DNA from: JAHEZL01 sp964406465
GTDB lineage: Bacteria; Bacteroidota; Bacteroidia; Flavobacteriales_C; GCA-002722245
NCBI GenBank assembly: GCA_964406465.1
Contig: CAYORT010000012.1
Span: 1-64,000 of the forward strand
Direction: 5' to 3'
DNA: 64,000 bases
Shown here: positions 16,601-25,420 of the stretch, one piece after another
Layout of the letters: each line of letters starts with the position of its first letter
Numbering within the stretch: position 1 is the stretch's first letter
The notes under the pieces: generated by a model
Database searches by the model: none
The model's input: the letters and a program-made list of their open reading frames with translations, nothing else
Told to the model about the DNA's origin: nothing
Made by a program: the position numbers and the translations under genes

Positions 16601-19600
16601 ATGAGAAAATTGTTGCTTTCCCTCTGTTTACTTGTTTCTTCATTGGTATCTGCTCAAGCGCCGGTACTTAAGCAATTCACCAAAGAATCTGATAAGTTTT
16701 TTGAGGAGATGTACACCTTCATAACTACCTCTATGCCCGAAGAAGGGGAGGCTTTGATGACCGAATTTGAAGCGGCGTGGAACACTACTCCAATGGACAT
16801 CAAAAAAGAAGAAAAATTCTATAAAAAGGTAAATGAGACTTTTCAAAAAAGATTGCAGAAGCTAGGACTTACCAACTCTTTCGTTTACTCGGCAACAACA
16901 AGAAAGTTTAATCTAGATCAAAAAGACGACATTTACGATATGTGTAACCTCATGCTTAGCAAAAGGATGAAGGCTATGCCCGATTTTCAAAACTACTTAA
17001 CTTCACTTCTAGGATTCATCATTACCGATCAGTCGGAGATGAGTTTCTCTGCTTGGAACAGTACATTAAAGAAATTGATGGGTGGTAACTTAAGAGGTTT
17101 TGGTAACTTTTTAAATACTACCAACAACTTGTTTTTGTATGGCTCTATTTATGTGTCTCCAGGGGTTGTGTGGACGGGTACTTCAAAGATGTACACCTTC
17201 GATTACGATTCATTACCAAAGGTGGTTTTTCCCGAGAAAATGACCCTCTATTGCGTTTCAAAAAGAGATACAGCTTTCATCTATGAAACAAAAGGGGTGT
17301 ATTATCCTAGTTCACTTACTTTCTTTGGTACCGGTGGAACAGTAACCTGGGAACGAGTAGGGGTGCCCAAAAAGGTTTCTTATGCGATGTTGAATAAATA
17401 TAAAATCAACTTGCGTTTCTCTAAATATACGGCCGATTCTGTGACCTATTTCAATACTAAGTATTTTAGTCAGGCCCTTAAAGGTAGAATAGAAGAACGT
17501 ATTCAAGCCGATGTAGATTCAAGTACTTCCAGTTTTCCAAGTTTTGTATCATACGACAAAAGATTAAAGATCAACAACATTCAAGAGAACGTTGATTTTG
17601 ATGGCGGATTTTCCATTAAAGGATCTCGATTTATTGCCCAAGGTACTGCCGAGAACAAGGCGAAATTGATTTTTAAGTATAGAGGAAAACCAACCATGGA
17701 GTTGAGTGCAGAGCGCTTTTCGATTACCGACAGCACCATGATTTCTGCCGATGCTTCGGTGGTAATTCGTTTGAAAGATGACTCTATTTATCATCCTACT
17801 TTACAGTTTAAGTATGTTAAATCGGTGAAGTTAATCACCCTCTATCGTGACAAAAAAGGTTTGTCGAAATCACCTTATTATGATACCTATCACGATGTGG
17901 ATATCGATGTAGAGTGGTTGCGTTGGAAAATCGATACTCCGGCTATTGTCTTAAGTGCAATCATTGGTTCGTCAACACATGAGATGGATTTAGAGTCTTC
18001 TTCTTATTACGATGAATCGAGGTTTGTCGCACTTCAAGGATTATCAGATATTCATCCTTTGTATCAAATTAAAAAGTATATCGATACAAGAAATAACAAA
18101 CAAAGAACATTTGGTTTCAACGACTTTGTGATGTTTATGCATCAAGATGAAAATGATGTTAAGATATTGCTTATTCAGCTGGCCAGTTACGGATTTGTAG
18201 ACTACGATGTGGCTGGCGGAGTAATTACGGTTAAAGAGCGATTGCTGCATTATTTGTATTCTAAATCGAAAAAAGAAGATTACGATAACATCTCTATTCA
18301 CTCAGATATTGATGATAAACCAAATGCTACTTTGTTCCTTACAGATAGTTGTGATATGATAGTAAGAGGGGTAAGAAAGGTAACATTAAGTTCGGGACGA
18401 AAAGTATATTTTCAGCCCATGTATGGTGAGTTGGTGTTGCATAAAAATAGAGATATGACTTTTGGTGGAGCCATTAGATCGGGTATGTTTGAGTTCTTTG
18501 GTAAACAGTTCGAATTTAAATACGACGAGTTTAAAATTGAGGTAATCAATGCCGATTCGGTGCGTATGTTTGCGCCAACTCTTGAGCAACCGCGCGAAGG
18601 CGAAGTGCAAATGAAGCGTGTTGAAAGTACCATTGAAAAATCGTACGGAAGAATCTTTATCGATAAGCCATTTAACAAATCGGGTATTCGTATCGACTCG
18701 TTTCCATCTTATCCTATATTTACTTCCGATTCCATTTCAAAAGTGTTTTTCGATAAGCGAAATGAGCAAGGTAAAGCCTATCCAAGATCAAAAGTTTATT
18801 TTACCATTAAACCATTTACCATTGATAGTTTAAATACTTTAGATAGAAGTAGTATCAACTTTGCGGGGACTTTCACCTCAGGTGGAATCTTTCCCGATTT
18901 TGAAGAAACCTTGCGTGTACAGAATGACCACTCCTTAGGATTTAAACATCCTGCACCAAAAGATGGTGTGCCAATTTATGGAGGAAAGGCGAAGTATTTC
19001 AATGAAATTACTGTTAGTAACAGAGGTATTCGTGGTAATGGTACAATGGAATACATTACTTCAACAACAACATCAGATGACTTCATTTTCTTTGTCGATT
19101 CGGTAAATGCCATTGCTAAAACTTTCGATGTTAAAGAAAGAAAAGAAGAGGTGCAGTATCCAAGTGCAAAAGGAGGAAACCTAAAATTTCATTTCGAGCC
19201 TTATAAAGATAAGTTGTGGGCTGGCGTAATAGATAATCCTATTGATATGTATGGTACACAAGTGAAATTGAAAGGTACCATGATCTACGGAGTAGAGAAG
19301 ATGGGTGGATTTGGTTTAACCGATTTTGAAAACGCCGAACTTACCTCGAATGACTTTAATTTTAAAAACAGAAAATTTGGTGCAGACACCTCTAATTTCT
19401 ACCTAAAACCTTTGGTGCCGGGTGAGAAGAGTCCGTCTTCTGCTAAAAACGTAAAAGCCAATATCGACTTAGATAAACGCGTTGGTGAGTTTATCGCGAA
19501 CGGTGGTGCAGCACGAATGGATTTTGAAGAAAATCAGTACATGTGTTATTCAGATCAATTCAAATGGTACATGGATCAATTTAGTTTGGAGATTAGCACA

Positions 19601-21187
19601 AGTGCCGGACAAGCAAAAACGGCGACAGACGCTAGTGATCCTGGTTTAGATTTGTCGGGATCGGAATGGACTTCAACAAATCCTAAGCAAGATTCATTAA
19701 GTTTCATTTCACCAAAGGCGAATTTCGATATTAAAAATTTGGTGATCAATGCACATGAAGTAAAATACATCAACGTTGCCGATGCTCATATTTATCCAAG
19801 CGATGGAGAAGTGGTGATTGAGAAGAGAGCAAAGATGCATTCTTTGGATAGCGCGAAAATCATTGCCAATACCTTAACGCAATACCACACAATCTTAAAT
19901 GCAAAGGTGGAGATTCATGCTAAGCGAGATTACAATGCAGAAGGTGATTATGATTATGTTGATGCAGAAGGTGGAAAACAAAAAATTCACTTTACCAATA
20001 TTCGTGTCGACACAACTTATCAAACTGTAGCAAGCGGTGATATTAGCGAAGCTCAATTGTTTAAATTGTCGCCACAATTCATGTACAAAGGTAAGGCTAG
20101 TATTGCTGCCGGTAGAAAAGGAATTTTCTTTGATGGTGGCGCTAAGCTAGTACACAATTGTAAGCAACATAAACCATGGATTAGCTTTGAAGGAGAAATC
20201 GACCCGGCTAACGTGCAAGTTCCGGTGGATACCATCACCAAAATTTTTGGTGATCCAAATGGAAAACTCTTTAATGGTTTAGCCATTGCTCCCGATTCAA
20301 CAGGAATTTACTCTACCTTGATGTCGCCTAAGAAAGCATTCACCGATGATGTGATTATTTCTGGTAAAGGCTTCTTGATGTACGATGCAGAAACTAAGGA
20401 GTATCGTATTTCTAATAAAGAGAAATTGCGTGAGAGAAATTTCCCTGGTACTTATGTTTCTATGAATACAGAAACGTGTGCTATTGAAGTGGAAGGTAAA
20501 ATGAATATGGCGTTTAAATTGGGACAAGTGAGAATGCAGCTTGCTGGTACAGGTAATTTTGATCCTAATGCCGATACCTCAAAATTTGATATGATGATGA
20601 CGATGGATTTCTTAATGGATGATGGAATGTGGAAACACATTATCAACAACATCGAAGGAAATCCAAACTTATCGCCAGTGAACAACAATAGAACTGCTTA
20701 CGAAAGAGCGTTGAGAGATATCGTTGGTAAAGAAAAAGGAGATAAGTTGATTTCCGATTTAGCTTTATACGGAGCATTCAAACGTTTTCCAGATGAGTTG
20801 AAGCATGGTTTCGTTTTCAATCATTTGAACTTAATTTGGGATAAAGAGAAAAGTGCTTTTGTATCGCAAGGTTTAATTGGTATTGGTTCAATGGACAATA
20901 AACAATTGAATAAATATGTGAAAGGATATGTGATGATAGAACGTAAAAAAGGTAGAGAGGTAGTATATGTTTATTTGGAGATTGATGATAAAACATGGTA
21001 CTATTTCAACTACTCTGGCGGCGTAATGTCGGTGCTTTCTTCTCATCAAGATTTCATGGCAATCATGGCATCTCTTAAACCAGATAAAAAAGAACTTAAA
21101 GGTGGAAAAGATTCAGACCCTTATTCATATATTGAAGCAACCGAAAGAAGCATGAGAATCTTCTTAGGTAAAATGAGAGGGGAGTAA
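16601..21187 (+). CDS. Giant secreted protein (1528 aa), no recognised domain
   Basis: It has a signal peptide (MRKLLLSLCLLVSSLVSAQA) and no later membrane segment, C-terminal barrel signature or T9SS sorting domain, so it is probably periplasmic or inner-leaflet outer-membrane associated. Residues 20-180 are helical. From about 200 to 1400 the protein is a long series of short beta strands with recurring phrases such as KNVKANIDLDKRVGEFIANG, INVADAHIYPSDGEVVIEK and CAIEVEGKMNMAFKLGQVRM. The end is mixed helical. The repetitive sheet recalls OstA/LptA-like or AsmA-like lipid-handling proteins, but I see no motif proving this. It starts 11 nt after prmA. Confidence 0.7.
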   Translation: MRKLLLSLCLLVSSLVSAQAPVLKQFTKESDKFFEEMYTFITTSMPEEGEALMTEFEAAWNTTPMDIKKEEKFYKKVNETFQKRLQKLGLTNSFVYSATTRKFNLDQKDDIYDMCNLMLSKRMKAMPDFQNYLTSLLGFIITDQSEMSFSAWNSTLKKLMGGNLRGFGNFLNTTNNLFLYGSIYVSPGVVWTGTSKMYTFDYDSLPKVVFPEKMTLYCVSKRDTAFIYETKGVYYPSSLTFFGTGGTVTWERVGVPKKVSYAMLNKYKINLRFSKYTADSVTYFNTKYFSQALKGRIEERIQADVDSSTSSFPSFVSYDKRLKINNIQENVDFDGGFSIKGSRFIAQGTAENKAKLIFKYRGKPTMELSAERFSITDSTMISADASVVIRLKDDSIYHPTLQFKYVKSVKLITLYRDKKGLSKSPYYDTYHDVDIDVEWLRWKIDTPAIVLSAIIGSSTHEMDLESSSYYDESRFVALQGLSDIHPLYQIKKYIDTRNNKQRTFGFNDFVMFMHQDENDVKILLIQLASYGFVDYDVAGGVITVKERLLHYLYSKSKKEDYDNISIHSDIDDKPNATLFLTDSCDMIVRGVRKVTLSSGRKVYFQPMYGELVLHKNRDMTFGGAIRSGMFEFFGKQFEFKYDEFKIEVINADSVRMFAPTLEQPREGEVQMKRVESTIEKSYGRIFIDKPFNKSGIRIDSFPSYPIFTSDSISKVFFDKRNEQGKAYPRSKVYFTIKPFTIDSLNTLDRSSINFAGTFTSGGIFPDFEETLRVQNDHSLGFKHPAPKDGVPIYGGKAKYFNEITVSNRGIRGNGTMEYITSTTTSDDFIFFVDSVNAIAKTFDVKERKEEVQYPSAKGGNLKFHFEPYKDKLWAGVIDNPIDMYGTQVKLKGTMIYGVEKMGGFGLTDFENAELTSNDFNFKNRKFGADTSNFYLKPLVPGEKSPSSAKNVKANIDLDKRVGEFIANGGAARMDFEENQYMCYSDQFKWYMDQFSLEISTSAGQAKTATDASDPGLDLSGSEWTSTNPKQDSLSFISPKANFDIKNLVINAHEVKYINVADAHIYPSDGEVVIEKRAKMHSLDSAKIIANTLTQYHTILNAKVEIHAKRDYNAEGDYDYVDAEGGKQKIHFTNIRVDTTYQTVASGDISEAQLFKLSPQFMYKGKASIAAGRKGIFFDGGAKLVHNCKQHKPWISFEGEIDPANVQVPVDTITKIFGDPNGKLFNGLAIAPDSTGIYSTLMSPKKAFTDDVIISGKGFLMYDAETKEYRISNKEKLRERNFPGTYVSMNTETCAIEVEGKMNMAFKLGQVRMQLAGTGNFDPNADTSKFDMMMTMDFLMDDGMWKHIINNIEGNPNLSPVNNNRTAYERALRDIVGKEKGDKLISDLALYGAFKRFPDELKHGFVFNHLNLIWDKEKSAFVSQGLIGIGSMDNKQLNKYVKGYVMIERKKGREVVYVYLEIDDKTWYYFNYSGGVMSVLSSHQDFMAIMASLKPDKKELKGGKDSDPYSYIEATERSMRIFLGKMRGE

Positions 21188-21231
21188 ACGTTCTTTTAAG
21201 GATACTTTTTAAGTGTAGAAGTGCTAATTTC

Positions 21232-21258
21232 ACTTCTCCCTTTTTAAAAGGGAGAAGT
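21232..21258. terminator. Palindromic hairpin after the giant gene
   Basis: A 13-bp perfect inverted repeat (21232-21244 with 21246-21258; arms ACTTCTCCCTTTT and its complement) lies 45 nt after the stop of the 1528-residue protein. It could fold into a stem with a small AT loop. There is no T tract after it on the + strand, so terminator function is only plausible. Confidence 0.45.
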
Positions 21259-21312
21259 TGATTAGTATCCCATTCAACGACAACACACTTTTGAATAAAC
21301 AGTTTAAATTTC

Positions 21313-23358
21313 ATGAACACGCTTGACATCCAACAAAAAATCAATCAGCTTTCTAAAGAATTAGAAGAACATAATTACAGATATTATATACTTTCCAATC
21401 CGAGCATCAGCGATTATCAATTCGATATGATGATGAAGGAGCTGCAAGAATTGGAAGAGAAACATCCCGAGTTTGCATCACCTAATTCACCAACAAAAAG
21501 AGTGGGTGGCGACATCACCAAGGAGTTCAATACGGTGAAGCATCGTTACCCCATGTTGTCGTTAAGTAACTCTTATTCTAAAGAAGAATTAATCGATTTC
21601 GAAAACAGAATTAGCAAACTCACCAACGAAAAAATAGAGTATGTATGTGAGCTAAAATACGATGGTGTTGCCATTTCACTCAACTACAAAAACGGAGAAT
21701 TGGTGCAGGCTTTAACACGTGGCGATGGCGTGCAAGGTGATGATATCACAGCTAATGTTAGAACTATTAGAACCATTCCTTTAAAATTAAAAGGCAACGA
21801 TTACCCAGCCGATTTTGAAATTCGTGGAGAGATTTTTTTGCCGCGTGAAGCTTTCGATAAGATCAACGAAGAGAAAAAAGAAGCGGGTGAAGCTTTATTG
21901 GCGAATCCACGAAACACTGCTTCGGGCACTTTAAAAATGCAAGATTCGGCTGTAGTGGCAAAACGCGGATTAGATTGTTATTTGTATTTTGTTTTGGGTG
22001 AAAATTTGCCTTTCGCAAGTCATTTCGATAGCATTCAAAAAGCAGGAGAGTGGGGATTTAAAGTGCCTTTAACGCAAACCAATTTTTTAAAGAAAACCGA
22101 TTCTATTGATGGCATTTTAGAGTTCATCACTTATTGGGATGAAGAGCGCAAAAAATTGCCTTTCGATGTAGATGGTGTGGTGATAAAAGTAAATCAATAC
22201 AGCATTCAAAAACAACTGGGAACTACTGCTAAATCACCGCGTTGGGCTATTGCCTATAAGTTTGAGACCGAACGTGCCTGCACTAAATTAATTTCTGTTT
22301 CTTACCAAGTAGGACGAACAGGAGCTATTACGCCGGTAGCCAATTTAGAGCCAGTTTTGTTGTTGGGCACAACTGTAAAAAGAGCGTCGCTGCACAATGC
22401 AGATATCATAGAAAAATTAGATGTTCGTGAGGGTGATTTTGTTTATGTAGAAAAAGGCGGAGAGATTATTCCAAAGATTGTTGGAGTAGAGTTATCGCAG
22501 CGAAATCTAGATTCTCAACCTTTGCAATATTTAAGTGCTTGTCCCGAATGCAGCACACCACTGATTCGCCGCGACGGAGAAGCGCAGCATTATTGTCCGA
22601 ATGAAGTTGGCTGTCCGCCTCAAATTAAAGGCAAGATGTATCATTTTATTTCGCGCAAGGCAATGAACATCGACGGCCTGGGAGAAGAAACCATCGATCA
22701 ATTGTACGACAGCGGATTGATTAAAAACATTGCCGATTTATATACTTTACAATTCGCACAAGTTGTTGCTTTAGAAAGAATGGCAGAGAAGTCGGCCAAC
22801 AATTTGTTGGCAGGTATTGAAGCCTCAAAAACAGTTCCTTTCGAACGTGTTTTATTTGCTTTGGGTATTCGACATATTGGTGAAACCGTTGCCAAAAAAC
22901 TAGCTTTTCATTTTAAAAATATCGATGCCATCATCGCTGCATCTTTAGAAGAATTAATTCATGTAGAAGACATCGGCGAAAAAATTGCTGTGAGCATTAA
23001 AGAATATTTTTCTTTACCAGAAAGTCTAGCTTTAATTGAAAAACTAAAATCATTCGGCTTGCAATTTGAAGCCATTGAAGTGGTGAAAGTAGGTGGTTCA
23101 AACATACTGGAAGGTAAATCTGTAGTGGTTTCTGGCGTATTTAAAAATTACTCACGCGACGATATCAAAAAAGAAGTAGAGAAGCATGGCGGTAAAAATG
23201 TAGGTTCTATTTCTGCCAAAACATCGTTCGTTTTAGCCGGCGAAAATATGGGTCCCGAGAAGTTAAAGAAAGCCGAAAAACTGGGTGTTCAAATTTTAAG
23301 TGAAGACGATTTTATGAAGTTGATTGGTGGGGGAGAGAAAAATATCGTGTTGTTTTGA
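21313..23358 (+). CDS. ligA: NAD-dependent DNA ligase
   Basis: 681 residues, normal length. Order: Ia domain with YY...SDYQFD (23-37), adenylation domain with the AMP-accepting lysine K115 in CELKYDGVA, OB fold with VGRTGAITPVA, a four-cysteine zinc finger (CPECSTP, then HYCPNEVGC), helix-hairpin-helix repeats, and a C-terminal BRCT domain (KSVVVSGVFKNYSRDDI onward). Essential for joining Okazaki fragments. The ATG at 21313 gives the expected N terminus. Confidence 0.97.
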   Translation: MNTLDIQQKINQLSKELEEHNYRYYILSNPSISDYQFDMMMKELQELEEKHPEFASPNSPTKRVGGDITKEFNTVKHRYPMLSLSNSYSKEELIDFENRISKLTNEKIEYVCELKYDGVAISLNYKNGELVQALTRGDGVQGDDITANVRTIRTIPLKLKGNDYPADFEIRGEIFLPREAFDKINEEKKEAGEALLANPRNTASGTLKMQDSAVVAKRGLDCYLYFVLGENLPFASHFDSIQKAGEWGFKVPLTQTNFLKKTDSIDGILEFITYWDEERKKLPFDVDGVVIKVNQYSIQKQLGTTAKSPRWAIAYKFETERACTKLISVSYQVGRTGAITPVANLEPVLLLGTTVKRASLHNADIIEKLDVREGDFVYVEKGGEIIPKIVGVELSQRNLDSQPLQYLSACPECSTPLIRRDGEAQHYCPNEVGCPPQIKGKMYHFISRKAMNIDGLGEETIDQLYDSGLIKNIADLYTLQFAQVVALERMAEKSANNLLAGIEASKTVPFERVLFALGIRHIGETVAKKLAFHFKNIDAIIAASLEELIHVEDIGEKIAVSIKEYFSLPESLALIEKLKSFGLQFEAIEVVKVGGSNILEGKSVVVSGVFKNYSRDDIKKEVEKHGGKNVGSISAKTSFVLAGENMGPEKLKKAEKLGVQILSEDDFMKLIGGGEKNIVLF

Positions 23359-23374
23359 TTTAAATTTTAAATAT

Positions 23375-23716
23375 ATGAGTTCAATAGAAGTAATAGAAAT
23401 AAAGCCTTTTTATAAGTTGATGGATTATGTTTTAACTCGTCCTCTAATGTTTGGAATTGAAAATGTAAAGGAGCTGCAAGTCTTCATTGAAGGATACAAA
23501 GTTGCAATGTTTGATAACGATGATGATTTATCTGAATTTTCAGATTTCAATGATTTTATTCAAGATAAGTATGAGATTAAAGGTACCTATGGATGGGCGA
23601 AACTAGTAGGTTTACATTCAGCTTCAAATCAACATTCTTTAGAAGTTTTTAAAAATGTATTGGAAGAATTTAAATTAAAGAAGGCCAAGCAAAAACGCAA
23701 GAAAATAAAACAATAA
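23375..23716 (+). CDS. Small acidic protein, possible orphan immunity-like protein
   Basis: 113 residues, no signal or membrane segment. It starts at the ATG at 23375, 16 nt after ligA; an in-frame upstream extension overlaps the ligA end and is unlikely. The pattern FYKLMDYVLTRPLMFGI, then VFIEGYKVA, then FSDFNDFIQDKY and a final helix rich in lysine resembles small proteins often found next to polymorphic toxins or restriction genes. I cannot name the family. No toxin partner is nearby. It borders the IS110 region. Confidence 0.6.
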   Translation: MSSIEVIEIKPFYKLMDYVLTRPLMFGIENVKELQVFIEGYKVAMFDNDDDLSEFSDFNDFIQDKYEIKGTYGWAKLVGLHSASNQHSLEVFKNVLEEFKLKKAKQKRKKIKQ

Positions 23717-23727
23717 ATTCATAAATA

Positions 23728-23760
23728 GGGCAATAGTTCCTTCGGGGTACCTCAGGATGA
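23728..23760 (+). repeat. Left arm of a split 33-bp palindrome
   Basis: Perfect reverse complement, 33 of 33 bases, of 24988-25020. The arm itself contains an imperfect palindrome centred on GGTACC (TCCT...GGTACC...AGGA), like REP elements. Its outer end, CAATAGTTCCTT, recurs at 35862-35880. IS110 members generally lack terminal inverted repeats, so this is better read as target DNA than as an IS end. Confidence 0.75.
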
Positions 23761-23987
23761 CAACCACTCTTAAATGTAGCACTTACCCAGTTTGTCATCC
23801 TATGTTTGTAGAAAATAAAAAATTATACCTACTACAAACAAAAGGGAAAAGAGAAAGGAAACAAGCAATCATTTGTCATTAGGCATTAAGCCCGTTCAGG
23901 ATGTTAGTCCCTTTCTCTTTTCAACTTAAACCTGAACAGTTCATGCGGCCACGAAGCCTGAATGTAGGATTGATAGGTCAAGTTGAA
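23754..23987 (+). ncRNA. Candidate IS110 bridge RNA region
   Basis: A run of hairpins immediately upstream of the transposase. Hairpin 1: 23754-23763 with 23792-23801, 10 bp. Hairpin 2: 23804-23811 with 23832-23839, 8 bp. Hairpin 3: 23846-23858 with 23910-23922, 13 bp, loop 51 nt. Hairpin 4: 23920-23927 with 23980-23987, 8 bp, then 23930-23933 with 23975-23978, loop about 41 nt; it overlaps hairpin 3 by 3 nt. Two large internal loops are what a bridge RNA needs for target and donor guides. Loop 3 holds TCAGGATG (23896-23903), present in both palindrome arms. Loop 4 holds ACAGTTCAT (23936-23944), identical to the right end at 24983-24991. The RNA ends are not determined. Confidence 0.6.
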
Positions 23988-24009
23988 ACCCTTCATTAAA
24001 AAAAGATCT

Positions 24010-24981
24010 ATGTGTAAATTTACAGGAATCGACATTTCTAAGCAAACAATTGATTGTAGTATTTTGAAAGAAAATGGAAAAGTAGTTCACAAAAAGTTAG
24101 GCAACAACCACAAGGGATTTGAGAAATTGCTAACTGAGTTGAGCGAAGATAGTCACGTTGTGATGGAAGCGTCAGGACCGTATTATTTGAAGCTAAGCAC
24201 TTTTTTGTTTGAGAAAGGAATCAAAGTTTCGGTGGTAAATCCGTTAATCATTCGTCGTTTTTGTCAAATGCGTTTTCTAAGAACGAAAACAGATAAGAAG
24301 GATGCATCAATGATACGAGAGTATGGTGAATTGGAAAATCCAGCGTTATGGGAACCCGATGAGCCAATGATTCTAAAGTTAAAGCAGCTTAGTACTTGTA
24401 TTGATTTGTTAGACAAAAGCATTACTGCTTCTACCAATCAGCTTCTTGCATTTAAAGAAATGCCTGGAACAGATGAAGACTTAATCAAGCAAATGCAATT
24501 TATCATTGAGATGAATGAAAAAGAGAAAGAAAAAATGGAAAAACAAATGGACGAAATATCAAAACAGTATTACGGAAAAACTTATGAATGCTTGCAAAGT
24601 ATTCCAGGCATTGGCCCCAAGACTTCAGCAATGTTGATTGCAATTACTGCCAACTTCAGTAGTTTTGAACACTACAAACAACTAATTGCATATGTGGGAT
24701 TAAATCCAAGAGTTTTTGAATCTGGAACCAGCGTAAAAGGGAAAGGGCATATATGCAAGATTGGCACCGCCAGACTAAGAAAAACAATATATTTATGCAC
24801 ATGGTCAGCAAAAAGAACGAACCCTCAGTGTGCTCAGATGTATGAAAGACTGCAAATGAAATGCAAACCTAAAAAAGTGATTAATGTGGCTATTGCTAAT
24901 AAATTACTAAGACAAGCTTTTGCTGTAGGAAAAAAATTAGTCCCTTTTGAAGAAAATTTAAATATTTTAGTTGCAAATTAA
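24010..24981 (+). CDS. IS110 family transposase (bridge-RNA recombinase)
   Basis: 323 residues. N-terminal RuvC-like DEDD domain: D9 in GIDISKQTID, E in VVMEASGPYY (about 62), and the RTKTDKKDASMI motif with the last two aspartates (about 99-104). A coiled-coil linker follows (about 165-190). The C-terminal Transposase_20 domain has IPGIGPKTSAMLIA and GTARLRKTIYLCTWSA; the conserved serine lies in the segment around SGTSVKGKG. Apparently intact. The ATG at 24010 was chosen because the upstream TTG at 23983 falls inside hairpin 4. Family members recombine DNA with a bridge RNA that pairs with both target and donor. Confidence 0.93.
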   Translation: MCKFTGIDISKQTIDCSILKENGKVVHKKLGNNHKGFEKLLTELSEDSHVVMEASGPYYLKLSTFLFEKGIKVSVVNPLIIRRFCQMRFLRTKTDKKDASMIREYGELENPALWEPDEPMILKLKQLSTCIDLLDKSITASTNQLLAFKEMPGTDEDLIKQMQFIIEMNEKEKEKMEKQMDEISKQYYGKTYECLQSIPGIGPKTSAMLIAITANFSSFEHYKQLIAYVGLNPRVFESGTSVKGKGHICKIGTARLRKTIYLCTWSAKRTNPQCAQMYERLQMKCKPKKVINVAIANKLLRQAFAVGKKLVPFEENLNILVAN

Positions 24982-24987
24982 CACAGT

Positions 24988-25020
24988 TCATCCTGAGGTA
25001 CCCCGAAGGAACTATTGCCC
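24988..25020 (-). repeat. Right arm of the split 33-bp palindrome
   Basis: Exact reverse complement of 23728-23760. It lies directly after the transposase stop region and is followed by CTG CTCGTTATC and then the argS remnant. The transposon-side boundary appears to fall near 24989-24991, where the loop-4 and loop-3 matches overlap at CAT. Confidence 0.75.
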
Positions 25021-25030
25021 TGCTCGTTAT

Positions 25031-25113
25031 CTAAATCCTCTCCGGCATCTCAATCCCCAACAACTTCATCAATTTTTTCAAAGTGTCACCCACCTCTTTC
25101 TACAAGGCAACTC
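25031..25113 (-). pseudogene. Decayed copy of the argS 3' end (integration scar)
   Basis: The 79 nt at 25035-25113 match 25876-25954, the end of argS, in the same orientation with 8 mismatches and no gaps. Read on the minus strand it encodes V-A-L-stop-K-E-V-G-D-T-L-K-K-L-M-K-L-L-G-I-E-M-P-E-R-I-stop, against the intact argS tail. Six of the eight differences are synonymous, one makes an in-frame stop (S codon to TAG) and one is S to L. It therefore descends from a functional but diverged argS, not from a recent local duplication. Confidence 0.85.
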
Positions 25114-25168
25114 AGTACTTTCAAATTTTCAAATTGAAACAAGTAGGTATTTTCATTATCTTAGAGAC

Positions 25169-25420
25169 ATGAATGATGAAAACACAAAGGGTGATTTGAA
25201 TGAACCAAGCGCAGAGTATTCTTTAAATAAAAGAATTACTTTTTTTGGTTCTAATGAAGAAGCTGAATTGTATCATCATCAGCAAATGGCGAATAAAACG
25301 CCTTTGCAAAGACTTCATGATACTGTTGAATTGATCAAAAAGGTATTTGCTCAAGAGTTGTCGGAGAAACCTAAAAATGCTAATCGAATTACCTTCCTAA
25401 AAGATGGACATACTTCTTGA
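25169..25420 (+). CDS. Small partner protein of the nucleotidyltransferase
   Basis: 83 residues, starting at the ATG at 25169, just after TATCTTAG and AGAC (a leaderless-type start). A longer frame from 24971 reads through the IS arm and argS remnant and is spurious upstream. The protein ends in a conserved-looking segment: RITFFGSNEEAELYHHQQMA, then TPLQRLHDTVELIKKVF. From memory, small proteins of this pattern recur directly upstream of nucleotidyltransferase genes and are presumed antitoxin-like partners. It overlaps the next gene by 17 bp. Confidence 0.65.
   Translation: MNDENTKGDLNEPSAEYSLNKRITFFGSNEEAELYHHQQMANKTPLQRLHDTVELIKKVFAQELSEKPKNANRITFLKDGHTS

Larger units (their letters stand above)
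23728..25020 (+). mobile_element. IS110-family insertion sequence within a palindromic site
   Basis: About 1.29 kb including the two 33-bp palindrome arms; the element proper is probably about 23759 to 24990. It has a DEDD-type IS110 transposase gene (24010-24981), a structured non-coding left part of about 250 bp and almost no right non-coding part. That layout matches IS110-group elements with the bridge RNA encoded upstream of the transposase, as opposed to the IS1111 group. No target duplication beyond the arms is visible. Confidence 0.85.

Noticed and set aside
21232..21258. Copy of the 70-bp dispersed repeat
   Set aside because: It shares only a pyrimidine-rich CTCCC word and lacks the CCGCCG loop and flanking blocks.
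23728..25020. 33-bp arms as ordinary terminal inverted repeats of a DDE transposon
   Set aside because: The transposase is a DEDD IS110 enzyme, which does not use such ends; the arm recurs without the IS at 35862.
24971..25168. Extended N terminus of the 83-residue protein
   Set aside because: The reading frame from 24971 crosses the palindrome arm and the argS remnant; the ATG at 25169 follows a promoter-like box and gives a compact protein.
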